Shown here: positions 34,340-43,186 of the stretch, one piece after another
Layout: the number at the start of each line of letters is the position of its first letter
Position numbering within the stretch: position 1 is the first letter of the stretch
Assembly: GCA_029860345.1 (NCBI GenBank)
Contig: JAOUBJ010000016.1
Span: 62,001-126,000, forward strand
Length of the DNA: 64,000 bases
DNA from: Candidatus Zixiibacteriota bacterium
Lineage (GTDB): Bacteria > Zixibacteria > MSB-5A5 > GN15 > FEB-12
Direction of reading: 5' to 3'
The notes under the pieces: model-generated
Database searches by the model: none
What the model was told of the DNA's origin: nothing
The model's input: the letters and a program-made list of their open reading frames with translations, nothing else
Position numbers and translations under genes: made by a program

Positions 34340-35623
34340 ATGCAAACGCAGGAAATGATCCAGCAAGGCGAAGCCTTGTTCGCCGAAGGTAGGCACGACG
34401 AGGCCGAAAAGCGGTTTCTGGAAATACTCAAGAGCGATAGCAGCCGGAAAGAAGTCCACAACAACCTTGGTGTGATCGCATTCGAGAAAAACGACATGGC
34501 CCAGGCCGCGGCCTACTTTGAAGCTGCGCTACAAATCGATCCGAGCTATCAGGACTCGCTGGACAATCTGGAAGCTGTGAAAGATGCCGCCACAGCGGGA
34601 CCGTTTTCGGGGCATAAGGCTGCTGCGGGAAAACTTTTGACCGATGCGCGGCTGGCGATTGTCAACACCCTTGGCAACAAGTTCAATGATATCTACCGGA
34701 ACTACTTCTCCGAAGACAATGATGTCAGAGTGATTACTCCGCGGACCGTGCAGGACTTGGCAGAGGTGGCTGAGTGGGCGGATATCATCTGGTCTACCTG
34801 GTGCAACGAGGCTACGGTGCACCTGTCGCGCCTGGCCAATTGCCCGCCACTGGCAACCAACATCCGGAGCTATGAGATTCTGACGCCGAACCTCATGACC
34901 GGTGTCAATTGGACAAAGGTCGACGGGGCCATATTCGTGGCCGATCACATACGAGAGATGGCCAACGAGATGTGGTCAAAACAACTCTCCGCCGTTCCTC
35001 AAACCACTGTCCACAACTGTGTGGAACTTCACCGCTATCCCTTCTACGAAAACGGACCCGGCCGCGATGTATGTTACATCGGCTATCTGAATCACAAAAA
35101 GGGCATCGGGCTGCTCCTGCAATGCATCCGGGAGGCAGTAAAGATCGACAAAGCCTATCGGTTTCACATTGCCGGGTCTTTTCAGGAAAAGAGATTCGAG
35201 GTGTACATGAAACACCTTGTTTCGGAAATGGGACTTTCAAGCCATGTGGACTTCTGCGGATGGGTGAAGGATGTGCCTGCTTTTCTGAAAGAGATGAACT
35301 ACGTCATATCGACCAGCCCATGGGAAGGTTGTCCGAACAACATTATAGAGTCCATGGCCTGCGGCATCAAGCCTCTCATCCACAACTGGCGCGGGGCGAA
35401 AGACATCTTCCCCGAGCACCTGGTCTTCAATTGCCTTGATGATTTTGCGCGGCTGCTCACTTGCTCGGACTACGAGTCGCAAGCCTACCGTCGATATGTG
35501 GAGGTGAATTTCAATGTGGCTATCAACCTCCCGCGGATTAACGCTTTTCTGGCCACAGCGTTAGAACGCAGCGCGAGTACGCCAAAGACGGTTGGCGTTT
35601 CGCCGGTGAAGTCGACTTCGTAG
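34340..35623 (+). CDS. TPR repeat and family-4-type glycosyltransferase fusion
   Basis: 427 aa. Residues 1-80 are two or three TPRs (GEALFAEGRHDEAEKRFLEIL, NNLGVIAFEKNDMAQAAAYFEAALQIDP). After a spacer, a GT-B glycosyltransferase begins near residue 90 (AIVNTLGN); donor-site signatures are YHIAGS-like FHIAGSFQ, VDFCGWVKDVPAFL and the late E-rich ISTSPWEGCPNNIIESMACG, where the Glu of the last segment contacts the donor phosphate. Starts ATG; GGAG-like site is weak. The product may be a surface glycan or glycoprotein. No sugar cluster around it. Confidence 0.88.
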   Translation: MQTQEMIQQGEALFAEGRHDEAEKRFLEILKSDSSRKEVHNNLGVIAFEKNDMAQAAAYFEAALQIDPSYQDSLDNLEAVKDAATAGPFSGHKAAAGKLLTDARLAIVNTLGNKFNDIYRNYFSEDNDVRVITPRTVQDLAEVAEWADIIWSTWCNEATVHLSRLANCPPLATNIRSYEILTPNLMTGVNWTKVDGAIFVADHIREMANEMWSKQLSAVPQTTVHNCVELHRYPFYENGPGRDVCYIGYLNHKKGIGLLLQCIREAVKIDKAYRFHIAGSFQEKRFEVYMKHLVSEMGLSSHVDFCGWVKDVPAFLKEMNYVISTSPWEGCPNNIIESMACGIKPLIHNWRGAKDIFPEHLVFNCLDDFARLLTCSDYESQAYRRYVEVNFNVAINLPRINAFLATALERSASTPKTVGVSPVKSTS

Positions 35624-35741
35624 AATCGTAGAATCACATTGGGCGCAGGAGGCGTGTCTAAGGGGGCGTATTTGCTTTGGGCTGGTTGGCATTATCGAGC
35701 TTGACAACGGTTGTTTGTTTTCTATATTGATGGCCTTGTAC

Positions 35742-35818
<77 letters not shown>

Positions 35819-35883
35819 AATTCGAGTCCCTGAGGCATGACAGCTTCGGGGGTTTTGTGTGTTTGCCTTGGTGGGGGATTTGC

Positions 35884-36126
35884 ATGTTCATCGTGTATGT
35901 CATTGAGTCCCGTGAGGGTTATAGATATACCGGTTATACTCGTGATTTACAGAAGCGGCTTGATCAACACAATTCGGGTGTGTCTCGCTGGACGAAACGT
36001 GGTTCGGATTGGAGATTGGTGTATTCGGAGAAGTTCCCCGACAAGACGGATGCATTGAAAAGGGAGCTCTACCTGAAAAGCGGACACGGTCGCGAATACA
36101 TCAGGTTGAAACTGAGTGGCTCATAG
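35884..36126 (+). CDS. Small GIY-YIG nuclease-like protein at tRNA-fMet
   Basis: 80 aa from the ATG at 35884. FIVYVIES (GIY-type first strand), YRYTGYTRDLQKRLDQHN (YIG appears as YTG, catalytic Arg kept), and the metal Glu in ALKRELYLKSG. Its stop codon (TAG, 36124-36126) lies inside a duplicated stretch (ggctcata) of the tRNA-fMet anticodon loop and is followed at once by a perfect hairpin. So the gene sits between the intact tRNA and its 3' half, same strand as both. The first strand lacks the Gly of GIY, as in many small members. Confidence 0.9.
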   Translation: MFIVYVIESREGYRYTGYTRDLQKRLDQHNSGVSRWTKRGSDWRLVYSEKFPDKTDALKRELYLKSGHGREYIRLKLSGS

Positions 36127-36180
36127 TCCGCCCAGGCGGATCAGAGGTTCAAATCCTCTCCCCGCCACCAAATTTGAGTC
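36118..36180 (+). pseudogene. tRNA-fMet 3'-half copy with hairpin
   Basis: ggctcata (36118-36125; also 35772-35779), then TCCGCC-CA-GGCGGA, a perfect 6-bp hairpin (36127-36140) in place of the variable region, then 34 bases identical to 35789-35822 of the tRNA (T-arm, acceptor, CCA, aaatt), and with one mismatch up to 36180. It lacks a D-arm, so it is not a tRNA. Note the same build as the tRNA-Asp copy at 24754. Confidence 0.85.
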
Positions 36181-36451
36181 TTATAGGCACTTACGCGAGG
36201 AACCAAGGGCCGATGACCGTAGGGTCGCAAGCCCGAAGGTCAGATTGGTGTTGGCTGTTGGTGTCTGGTATTGTCTGCTACTTGGGCTATTGCTCGCCAG
36301 TATGTCCAGGAGATACCATCTAAACCCCCCCTGGATTCAAAGTGCTCCGAAAAACCTGCTTGAAGGGCTGGTATAATTCGCGTGATGGTGTTATGTTACG
36401 GTTGAATATACACAGATTTCAAATCTACAATACTACTGAAAGGAGTCTTGG
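36181..36451. other. Non-coding gap with further tRNA-fMet-like words
   Basis: Holds 'gtagggtcgcaagcccgaaggtcag' around 36220-36244, again resembling a tRNA-fMet anticodon/variable region but out of context; it may be another eroded copy. A ribosome-binding site (aaaggag) at 36438-36444 belongs to the next gene. Confidence 0.35.
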
Positions 36452-36970
36452 ATGGTACGCCAAATCATTGCTTTAAAAGCGGCAATTCTCCTACTCATGG
36501 TTTTTGCCCCACTAGCTTTCGCCCAAGATATAGTGGAACCGCAGCTCCCTGGACACATCGAACATGGTGATGCACTTGGTGCAACAGACGAATCTAAGAC
36601 GGACTCCGATGCGAAAGCAAGCCCATCTTCCAGGAAAGTCTTTCTGCCTCTAACGGAAAGCGAGTTATGGGATTTCATATGGCGTCAAAGTCACATGCAG
36701 GGAAAGGACTTAACTACCGCCGAAAGGAAGAGCGAGTTTAGGAAGGCCGTTGAGAAAATGAAGAAGTATATCGATATCAATGCCAACGGAAGCATCTGTG
36801 TTGGCGGTGTCTACAAGGTCTGTAGTCAAGTGGACTTGAACAATCTCGTTTTTGGTAAAGAGGAGACGACTGGATTCGGGGGCGGGATAATGATCAAAAT
36901 AGGAGATTTTTCCGTCGACATCTCAGAGAAGTTCGACCGTGGACATCTCGGACCTCCTGGCGCAGATTGA
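36452..36970 (+). CDS. Secreted protein of unknown function, possibly interrupted by TGA
   Basis: 172 aa. Signal peptide (AAILLLMVFAPLAFA, cut before QDIVEP), a negatively charged N-terminus, a helical middle (ELWDFIWRQSHMQGKDLTTAERKSEFRKAVEKMKKYID) and GSICVGGVYKVCSQVDL. The frame runs on past the TGA at 36968 with no stop until 37256 (about 95 codons: AEADYLSNALNVC-like reading, CxxxxC patterns, VRGNHGKH). With no start codon at the beginning of that second part, the two may be one broken gene. I recognise no family. Confidence 0.55.
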   Translation: MVRQIIALKAAILLLMVFAPLAFAQDIVEPQLPGHIEHGDALGATDESKTDSDAKASPSSRKVFLPLTESELWDFIWRQSHMQGKDLTTAERKSEFRKAVEKMKKYIDINANGSICVGGVYKVCSQVDLNNLVFGKEETTGFGGGIMIKIGDFSVDISEKFDRGHLGPPGAD

Positions 36971-37258
36971 GTAGAAGCCGACTACTTAAGTAACGCACTG
37001 AATGTCTGTTCACCAAAGGTTTGTAGGGATGAGAAAGGAACTATCCTCGGAGAGTTCTGTGCTGTCCGCGGCAACCACGGCAAACACACCCTTCGTCTGT
37101 TCAGCCAAACAAAGAACGGACTCACAGAACGCCCCGGGGGTGAGGCTCTCTATCACTTGCCAGAGTCAATCAAAGCTCCCAGAAGGATCTGGCTGGCTCC
37201 TGACCAAATGTGTTCCAGAACGCTGGTCGCGGCCATTCCCCTTTGGCTGCCTTTCTAG
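36971..37258 (+). pseudogene. In-frame continuation after the TGA of the secreted protein gene
   Basis: The same frame stays open for about 95 codons after TGA (36968-36970), ending TAG at 37256-37258. The text (NALNVCSPKVCRDEKG, RGNHGKHTLRLFSQ) looks like coding sequence rather than random reading, but has no usable start and no family I know. Interpretation as a nonsense-interrupted C-terminus is inference; the competing 115-aa frame at 37002-37349 has poorer composition. Confidence 0.3.
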
Positions 37259-37348
37259 GATGCACGCTATGAAACACCGCCCGACAGCAGCGAGTATCAC
37301 CACAATCTATGGCATAGCTAGACCGAGTTTAACATACACCCCCTTCTA

Positions 37349-37454
37349 ACACTTCTCTAACAAAACGAGCTAGAACAACAGATAATAAGAGAAAACACCA
37401 GACAACGTGATTCCCGTAAGTCTTTGCTAGTATTACAGGATAGTGTCTGGTGCC
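37349..37454 (+). repeat. Structured intergenic repeat, copy A
   Basis: Starts at cttctaacacttctctaac. It has the shared words gagaaaacaccagaca and acaggatagtgtctggtg. The outer stem CACCAGACA (37396-37404) pairs perfectly with TGTCTGGTG (37444-37452), enclosing an inner stem TCC-GTAA/TTAC-GGA. Copies B (41349) and C (42380) share order and stems. It directly precedes the third tRNA-like end. Confidence 0.8.
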
Positions 37455-37460
37455 TTCTGT

Positions 37461-37541
37461 TGCTCGGACAAGTGAGCAAGCTCAAAACCCGAAGCACATA
37501 TTATGTGGTTGTCGAAGGTTCAAATCCTTCCCCCGCCACCA
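37461..37541 (+). pseudogene. Third tRNA-like 3' end
   Basis: CTCAAAACCCGAAG resembles an anticodon loop/stem, then a small hairpin CACAT-ATT-ATGTG (37495-37507), then T-stem GAAGG-TTCAAAT-CCTTC and acceptor 3' strand CCCCGCC A CCA (to 37541). No matching 5' acceptor strand is present. The T-stem differs from tRNA-fMet (both sides changed), so it comes from another tRNA or has drifted with compensation. Not functional. No GIY-YIG gene is next to it. Confidence 0.65.
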
Positions 37542-37646
37542 AATTACTACACCACAATAGGTTGCCGGTCTATTGTGGTATTTTCTTGTCCATGAATAAT
37601 TGGCTTTCTAACAAAACTCATTCTTGCAGTTCCGGTGGCTATACAA

Positions 37647-37676
37647 AAAGGGACAGCAGGTGAGTGCTGTCCCTTT
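37647..37676 (-). terminator. Terminator of the 1134-aa protein gene
   Basis: AAAGGGACAGCA-ggtgag-TGCTGTCCCTTT, a 12-bp perfect stem, followed on the minus strand by TTGTATAG. 32 bases past the stop at 37709. Confidence 0.85.
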
Positions 37677-37708
37677 GGAGTTTATGCCGCTGTAATCCCG
37701 GTTGCTTA

Positions 37709-40700
37709 CTAGCACCCTCCCGGAGCGGGGCCGCCGGTGAACATGTAATCAACCAGATAGACCAGGTCACTGATATCCGGGTCACCGCCGGAGCTATCAA
37801 TATCAACCTCTTCGGCGCAGGGCGCCGCCGGACCACTGTTGAACATGTAATCGACGATATAGACCAGATCGGCTATGTCGATTCCGTTACCGGCATGGTC
37901 GATATCACCCCGCACTGCGCAACAGCCTTCGACAATTACATACGGCGTCACTGCCATGTCGTTGAAAACCACAGAATCGATATTGATAATTAGAATACTG
38001 GCAGAGGCGGCCGTGTCATACACTACGCTTGGACTTTCCGGCAGAAGCTCTAAGACGTCTCCGCTTATTGCTGATCCTCCGGTGAGTGTTACCATGGCTG
38101 AAGCACCCCACTCAAATCGCTGCACCCACATATCAACAGCTACGTTTTTCTTTACGTCAACCGTCTCATATCCGCTGTGATAAGCTGAGGGTGAACTATT
38201 TGCTAAGGCCGCTGCTAGAGACAGTCCTCCGGCGGTTCCTACTAACAAACTATCATTGTAGAGATTGGCTGTAAATGTCGATGCACCCATTGCGGTAACA
38301 TCAGATTCAATGTCCCAACCGGATGCTGTTTTTGTAAATGATGACGATACTGTCAAATCATTTGGGGATGTTGTTGAGAAGACCATTCCTGCATCTTCTT
38401 GTAACGTGGAAGAGGGATCAATATTCTCCCATGTCACACCGAAGTAATCTTTACCCGACACTACCGATTTTACTGGAGGTACATAAACCGGACCGGTAAG
38501 CGATACAAACACTCCTCCGGTTTCAGTGGTAAAGTCATCATCATCACGACCCATCAATCCAGCTGTCAAGTCGTTATCAGCAGCTATGATGTCATCATCA
38601 TCATGACCCATCAGGCTGGTCGCATCAATAGCCCCTATAGTAAGATCGTCAAACATCCCGATCTGTGCATTGGTAACATAGAGAGGGCTGAAATAAGCCG
38701 CTGTTACTTGAATTGACTCAGTCGGTGTAAGACCCGGGTCGTATGTAATCGGACCCTCGGCAACTATAGAGATTCGATCGGCAGTTACAGGCGAACCACC
38801 TGAGAGTGTAACAGTATGAGGAGCATCAAAAACGATAATCATCGCAGGAATATCACCTGTCAAGTCATCATCATCTCTACCCATCAGTCCGGCAACAATA
38901 AGCTCATTTACCGATTCACCGATAAGCAATGCCGGTTCACCGGTCTGTCCAACTTGTTGATCAGCTTGAACGCTACCATTATAGGCTGTTACCTTGTATG
39001 ACAATGCGCCAAGTGGAGATAAATCTACATTGATTTGAACTGTGTCACCCCAAATAGGTCCAGTTATGGACATCGAGCCAAGAAGGGCATCAAGTTCACC
39101 CATCACCTCAACACTAATGATTGCACTATCGGGGAAAGAAGTTGGGTCTATCGGTCCTAAGGCTACAACACCAAAATCGGCGGCTCCAATATCAAGCTTA
39201 ACACCGTCCTCACCGCTTGACCCAATATTGGAAATCACTAATCCGGCATTTTCCAAATCACCGGCATCAAGTGAAGCGGTTCCAAGTGCACTATGGAAAA
39301 TACCAAATGCATTTACATTATCTAAATCACAAACATCACCAACGCCATCATTATCAGAATCAATCTGTAAGGGGTTGTAATCTTCGGGGCAATTATCACA
39401 AAGTAAACCGAATCCATCGTCGTCATAATCATTACCGAAGCCCCAAGTATTCGGACAATCATCACAAGCATCACCTGCACTATCACCATCTGTATCAATT
39501 TGATCAGGGTTAGCAACATTGTCACAATTATCGCAATGATCGCCTATAGCATCACTATCAGCATCTTCCTGACCAGGATTACCAGCGTTTTGACAGTTAT
39601 CACAAGCATCACCTACACCGTCCCCTTCTGCATCTTCCTGACCCGGGTTGTAATCAAATGTACAATTGTCTTGTGAATCAGCAATCCCATCTCCATCTGC
39701 ATCCGATATATAAGTGCCATCACCAAGAAAGACAGCGATACGATCGGGCGACTTCAAGGAAGTCAGAAAATCACCAATACCGTCATTGTTCACATCACCT
39801 CCCCGAGAAATATCAAGACCCATACGAGCCTGCGCCGCGTCACCAACAATTGTCAGCATGACAGAGCCATCATAGCCGGAGTAAATCCAGATTTTACCGA
39901 GGCTGCCGGCACCGCTGTGTTTGGATATGGCAAAATCATCATAGCCATCGTCATTAAAATCCCCTATTGCCTCAAAATCGGTAGGGAAAGTGGAACTATT
40001 GGGAAAGAGTGGTGGAATGTCGAGGTATGGAGTAGCAGGAGGGTCGTTGAAAAAATCTGCCTTGCCCAACCAGAGTCTGGTATTCCCATTTCCTCCCTTG
40101 CTGGTATAGAGGACATCATTATATCCGTCTCCATTAGCATCAATCGGTCCCGCAACCCACGTATTAGGTTGTGGAACCGGGGCACCATTCGCGTATCCCC
40201 AAGTGAGTAAATCGCTCTCACCGGAAGTTGTAAGGAGGTACATATTATCACCAAATCCGTAGTCTGAGCTACCACCTGCGTCAATGTCACCATAGTTGCA
40301 CATGTAGCTAAATCTGTAGCCTGCACCCCCACCGTACTGGCGATCAACCGAAAATGGCCACGGCGTTATCTCTCCGCCTCCAGGTAGTAGTGCTTCCAGG
40401 TCCAATTCAACACCCCGATAAAGTTCAGCATACGTTCCGGCTATAAAGTTAGTGGAGCGCGTGACAATAAAATCATTCAACACCGGGGAGGCGCCCGGAT
40501 CAATATCCCCGGCCGAGGTGGCGGATTTGCCGTATCCACGGTGCTGACCAAGGGCCACTCCGTCTATCCGTGACCAATGGGTCTCTGTCCTAGTTCCACG
40601 ACCATAGATTATATAGAAACGACCTTCCCATGTACCCTCATTCGGCTTATACTTGCAGACGTTCGGGGCACATGCGGCCAGGTCATCGACACCATCACCG

Positions 40701-41113
40701 TTAACATCACCAATGTTGTCAATATCCATCCCAATTCGATCCCCACCTGATATAGGAGTCCCGTAGACATCTGTGCAGTTCCAGTCAAAACCTTCGAATG
40801 TGTAGAGAGTATCCGCCATAGTAACATTCATAGGATCAACAGGATTTCCGGTAAAGAAATAAATCCTTCCCCTATCATTCGCACCCAGACCGGGTGCTGC
40901 TATAGCAATGTCATCGTAGCCATCTAAGTTGACATCGCCTGCGTTGCAGACTCTTCCAACATTTTCGGCACTAAAACCGGCCGGTGCTGGTATCACCATG
41001 TAGGCTTCGGGGATGCTGATCTGCGGCTGTGCCTGTGCAGACAAAGCCACCACACACAGAATGGCAATTGTCGTGAGTAAGCTGTTACGGATTGTTCGCA
41101 TAGTCGTCTCCAT
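37709..41113 (-). CDS. Secreted FG-GAP / thrombospondin type 3 / dockerin-like protein
   Basis: 1134 aa, signal peptide SLLTTIAILCVVALSAQAQP. Residues about 30-460 are FG-GAP (VCBS-like) repeats with Ca-binding loops (NVDLDGYDDIAIAAPG-type units, e.g. DINGDGVDDLAACAP). From about 470 to 620 thrombospondin type 3 repeats follow (DNCTFDYNPGQEDAEGDG, DNCQNAG). A Ser/Thr-rich middle contains three copies of LMG[RH]DDDD. The last 80 residues, after GCCAVRGDIDHAG, hold two dockerin-like Ca-binding units (DIADLVYIVDYMF, DISDLVYLVDYMF). Probably exported and surface-linked, with adhesive or cell-envelope function. AGCA-free strand; a minus-strand signal before 41113 is not obvious. Confidence 0.85.
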   Translation of the reverse strand: METTMRTIRNSLLTTIAILCVVALSAQAQPQISIPEAYMVIPAPAGFSAENVGRVCNAGDVNLDGYDDIAIAAPGLGANDRGRIYFFTGNPVDPMNVTMADTLYTFEGFDWNCTDVYGTPISGGDRIGMDIDNIGDVNGDGVDDLAACAPNVCKYKPNEGTWEGRFYIIYGRGTRTETHWSRIDGVALGQHRGYGKSATSAGDIDPGASPVLNDFIVTRSTNFIAGTYAELYRGVELDLEALLPGGGEITPWPFSVDRQYGGGAGYRFSYMCNYGDIDAGGSSDYGFGDNMYLLTTSGESDLLTWGYANGAPVPQPNTWVAGPIDANGDGYNDVLYTSKGGNGNTRLWLGKADFFNDPPATPYLDIPPLFPNSSTFPTDFEAIGDFNDDGYDDFAISKHSGAGSLGKIWIYSGYDGSVMLTIVGDAAQARMGLDISRGGDVNNDGIGDFLTSLKSPDRIAVFLGDGTYISDADGDGIADSQDNCTFDYNPGQEDAEGDGVGDACDNCQNAGNPGQEDADSDAIGDHCDNCDNVANPDQIDTDGDSAGDACDDCPNTWGFGNDYDDDGFGLLCDNCPEDYNPLQIDSDNDGVGDVCDLDNVNAFGIFHSALGTASLDAGDLENAGLVISNIGSSGEDGVKLDIGAADFGVVALGPIDPTSFPDSAIISVEVMGELDALLGSMSITGPIWGDTVQINVDLSPLGALSYKVTAYNGSVQADQQVGQTGEPALLIGESVNELIVAGLMGRDDDDLTGDIPAMIIVFDAPHTVTLSGGSPVTADRISIVAEGPITYDPGLTPTESIQVTAAYFSPLYVTNAQIGMFDDLTIGAIDATSLMGHDDDDIIAADNDLTAGLMGRDDDDFTTETGGVFVSLTGPVYVPPVKSVVSGKDYFGVTWENIDPSSTLQEDAGMVFSTTSPNDLTVSSSFTKTASGWDIESDVTAMGASTFTANLYNDSLLVGTAGGLSLAAALANSSPSAYHSGYETVDVKKNVAVDMWVQRFEWGASAMVTLTGGSAISGDVLELLPESPSVVYDTAASASILIINIDSVVFNDMAVTPYVIVEGCCAVRGDIDHAGNGIDIADLVYIVDYMFNSGPAAPCAEEVDIDSSGGDPDISDLVYLVDYMFTGGPAPGGC

Positions 41114-41348
41114 TTCCGTTAGGGTAGTTTCTTTGCGGGACCAATAGGGGAGCTTCAGGGGTTGAAGCGTCTACGGGGGGCATGTGTCATGAATCGGATG
41201 TAATCTCCTGTTGTAATTGGACCAAACATATCCCTTTTATCCTAAATGTCAAGGACTTTCCCGGACGCAGCCCGACGCGTGAAACGGCCCAGGTATCGAC
41301 ATGTCGACTGTATTTTCCATTTTATTCGCATTTCCCTCTGCCAAGCAG

Positions 41349-41449
41349 TCTTCTAACAGAACGAGCAGGAACAACAGGTCGTAAGAGAAAACACCAGACA
41401 AAGTGTTTCCTGTAAGTATCTGCTGATACTACAGGATAGTGTCTTGTGA
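41349..41449 (+). repeat. Structured intergenic repeat, copy B
   Basis: Outer stem CACCAGACA (41392-41400) with TGTCTTGTG (41440-41448, one mismatch); inner stems TCCTGT (41408-41413) with ACAGGA (41431-41436) and AGTATC (41415-41420) with GATACT (41425-41430), loop tgct. The double inner stem is perfect. The rest of 41114-41753 (about 640 bases) holds no gene I can support; the short frames there are random. Confidence 0.8.
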
Positions 41450-41753
41450 TTTTTCTTGTCGGGGCATCTGAGCAGGCGCAGAGTCGTACGCCAAGGCAGG
41501 CATGCCACAGTCGTAGTCTCAAACCAAATCCCCAATACCAAACATGGTTCCATTGGCTGTTGCAGACTGCTCATACTTGGCGAAATCAAAGTCAATCTGG
41601 AGAACAACAGATCCTTTTTTTCAAATGAACCGAGCACTCGGTGCGTTTTGTTTTGGTATAAAGTCAATCAGTTTAGCAACGATACGAGGCGTGATTACAC
41701 AGATGGCTTCAAACGGTCGATACAACTAATCTTCAAACTCCAAGGAGGGTAAA

Positions 41754-42236
41754 ATGCCCACTATCAAGAAAAGCCATGTTGGCTTATCACTGGTTACGTT
41801 AGCGACAGCGCTAATCGTATTCTTCTCCTTGTCCTTCGGCGATGAAGGCAACAAGGAGTATAGCGATGATGCTAAAAACATTATGAATCTTGAGAAGCAG
41901 TGGTCTGCCAAGTTCTCAGAAGGTGCTTTGGACTGGATTGTAAGTTTGCACACTGAAGACGCAATTCAGTTCCCGCCTGGTGCTGATTTGATTCAGGGCA
42001 AGGAAGCATTGAGGAAAGCTTGGGCTGGAATGATCAATACGGAAGGCTTCGAAGCTTCATGGGAATCAGCTGAAGTGTTTGTGTCGAAATCAGGTGACTT
42101 GGCATACGACTATGGGTCATTAAAAATCACAAATCCGGATGGCTCAAAAGCGAATGCCAAGTATGTTGTTGTTTGGTCGAAAGTCAATGGAGAGTGGAAA
42201 GTTGCTGCAGACATGTTCAACATGAATGGTAACTAA
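41754..42236 (+). CDS. Secreted SnoaL/DUF4440-type protein
   Basis: 160 aa. An N-terminal hydrophobic segment (LVTLATALIVFFSLSFG) indicates secretion or an anchor. The remainder follows the NTF2-like DUF4440 fold: IMNLEKQWSAKFSEGALDWIVSLHTEDAIQFPPGADLIQGKEALRKAW, then SGDLAYDYGSLKI and VWSKVNGEWKVAADMFNMN. AAGGAGG is 8 bases before the ATG. Members hold small hydrophobic ligands or act as isomerases; the ligand here is unknown. Confidence 0.85.
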   Translation: MPTIKKSHVGLSLVTLATALIVFFSLSFGDEGNKEYSDDAKNIMNLEKQWSAKFSEGALDWIVSLHTEDAIQFPPGADLIQGKEALRKAWAGMINTEGFEASWESAEVFVSKSGDLAYDYGSLKITNPDGSKANAKYVVVWSKVNGEWKVAADMFNMNGN

Positions 42237-42379
42237 AGGAAGTAGTTCATACATAGATATCATCAGCTATTAGCTTGCGAGTAGCCGAACATAGGTATTC
42301 TCGTGTCGGTTAGTTTTGACGATCTGGATAATCCCAGAAGCTATTTCAGCGTTGAACCACTTACCAATAACACGCACTC

Positions 42380-42490
42380 CCTTCTAACAGTCTCCAACAA
42401 TAGGAGCAGGAGCAACAGATAATAAGAGAAATCACCAGACACTGTGTCTCCGATATGTAATTGCTGTTACTGCGGGATTGAGCCTTCGAT
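42380..42490 (+). repeat. Structured intergenic repeat, copy C
   Basis: Shares cttctaacag, gagcaggagcaacagataataagagaaatcaccagaca with copies A and B. The inner part reads TCCGATATGTAA-ttgct-GTTACTGCGGGA, keeping a stem by different bases. The outer 3' arm is degenerate (gattgagcc). The most diverged copy. The rest of 42237-42709 has no gene. Confidence 0.7.
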
Positions 42491-42709
42491 CTCGGGTGTC
42501 GATCCCCCCATCCAAATCTCTGTCATTGGAGCCTGACAGCAAGACATCTGTCAAAGAAATAACAAAAATGGCTCCATTTAGGCCATATTCTTCTCGCGAT
42601 AGTGCGTATATCTAACAAGGTGTAACAAGGTCGTACTGGTCATTTGTCGCCCCGAACCAAACCGGGATCGGCTGTTTGAACGACCAAAAGAGCGAAAGGA
42701 AGTTTCGTT

Positions 42710-42988
42710 ATGCAGAGATTCATGATTGAAGTGCCCCACGAGGCCGAGAAAGTTGCCTGTCTTCGTGCTATTAAAATCCTTCAGGAAACTGGCTCTCATT
42801 ATTTGACCAACGCCGACTTCGGGTGCGAAGATGGAGTCCACAAAGCCTGGATAGTCGTCGAAGTCGATGACAAAGAGCAAGCCAGAAACATACTGCCCGG
42901 TGTCTATCGACCCACGGCCAATATTGTAGCTCTAAGCAAATTCTCACGGGAGGAAATTGAAGAAATGCTGCAGCATCATGACGACTGA
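42710..42988 (+). CDS. Small conserved protein of unknown function
   Basis: 92 aa. MQRFMIEVPHEAEKVACLRAIKIL, SHYLTNADFGCEDGVHKAWIVVEVDDKEQARNIL, PTANIVALSKFSREEIEEML. I recall this as a widespread small family with a ferredoxin-like alpha-beta fold; the Cys in DFGCEDGVHK is conserved. No function known. GAAAGGAAG precedes ATG. Confidence 0.75.
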   Translation: MQRFMIEVPHEAEKVACLRAIKILQETGSHYLTNADFGCEDGVHKAWIVVEVDDKEQARNILPGVYRPTANIVALSKFSREEIEEMLQHHDD

Positions 42989-43186
42989 CCATTCCCATCG
43001 GTAGCCGGTGTCTCGGCGCCTGGGTGACGAGACGGAGTGAACAACAGAGAGTCGAAGTCGGACAGAAATCAAATCGAAAAACGAGCCAATCTGTTCCGCC
43101 ACAAAAGCAGGTGCCGATCTTCGTGCTCGAAAACAGATTTGAAAACAGAGCAGCCTATCAACGCTGGATAATGAGGAGAACAGAAA

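Noticed and set aside
36116-36376. 86-codon plus frame containing GSNPLPATK
   Set aside because: That text is the translated T-arm and acceptor end of the tRNA-fMet copy; the frame merely runs through the repeat.
37461-37541. Functional tRNA-Leu
   Set aside because: CTCAAAA could be a Leu loop, but no acceptor 5' strand or proper D-arm is present.
37424-37663. 79-codon plus frame with EGSNPSPATK
   Set aside because: Again a reading of a tRNA-like 3' end, after repeat copy A; no site and no family.
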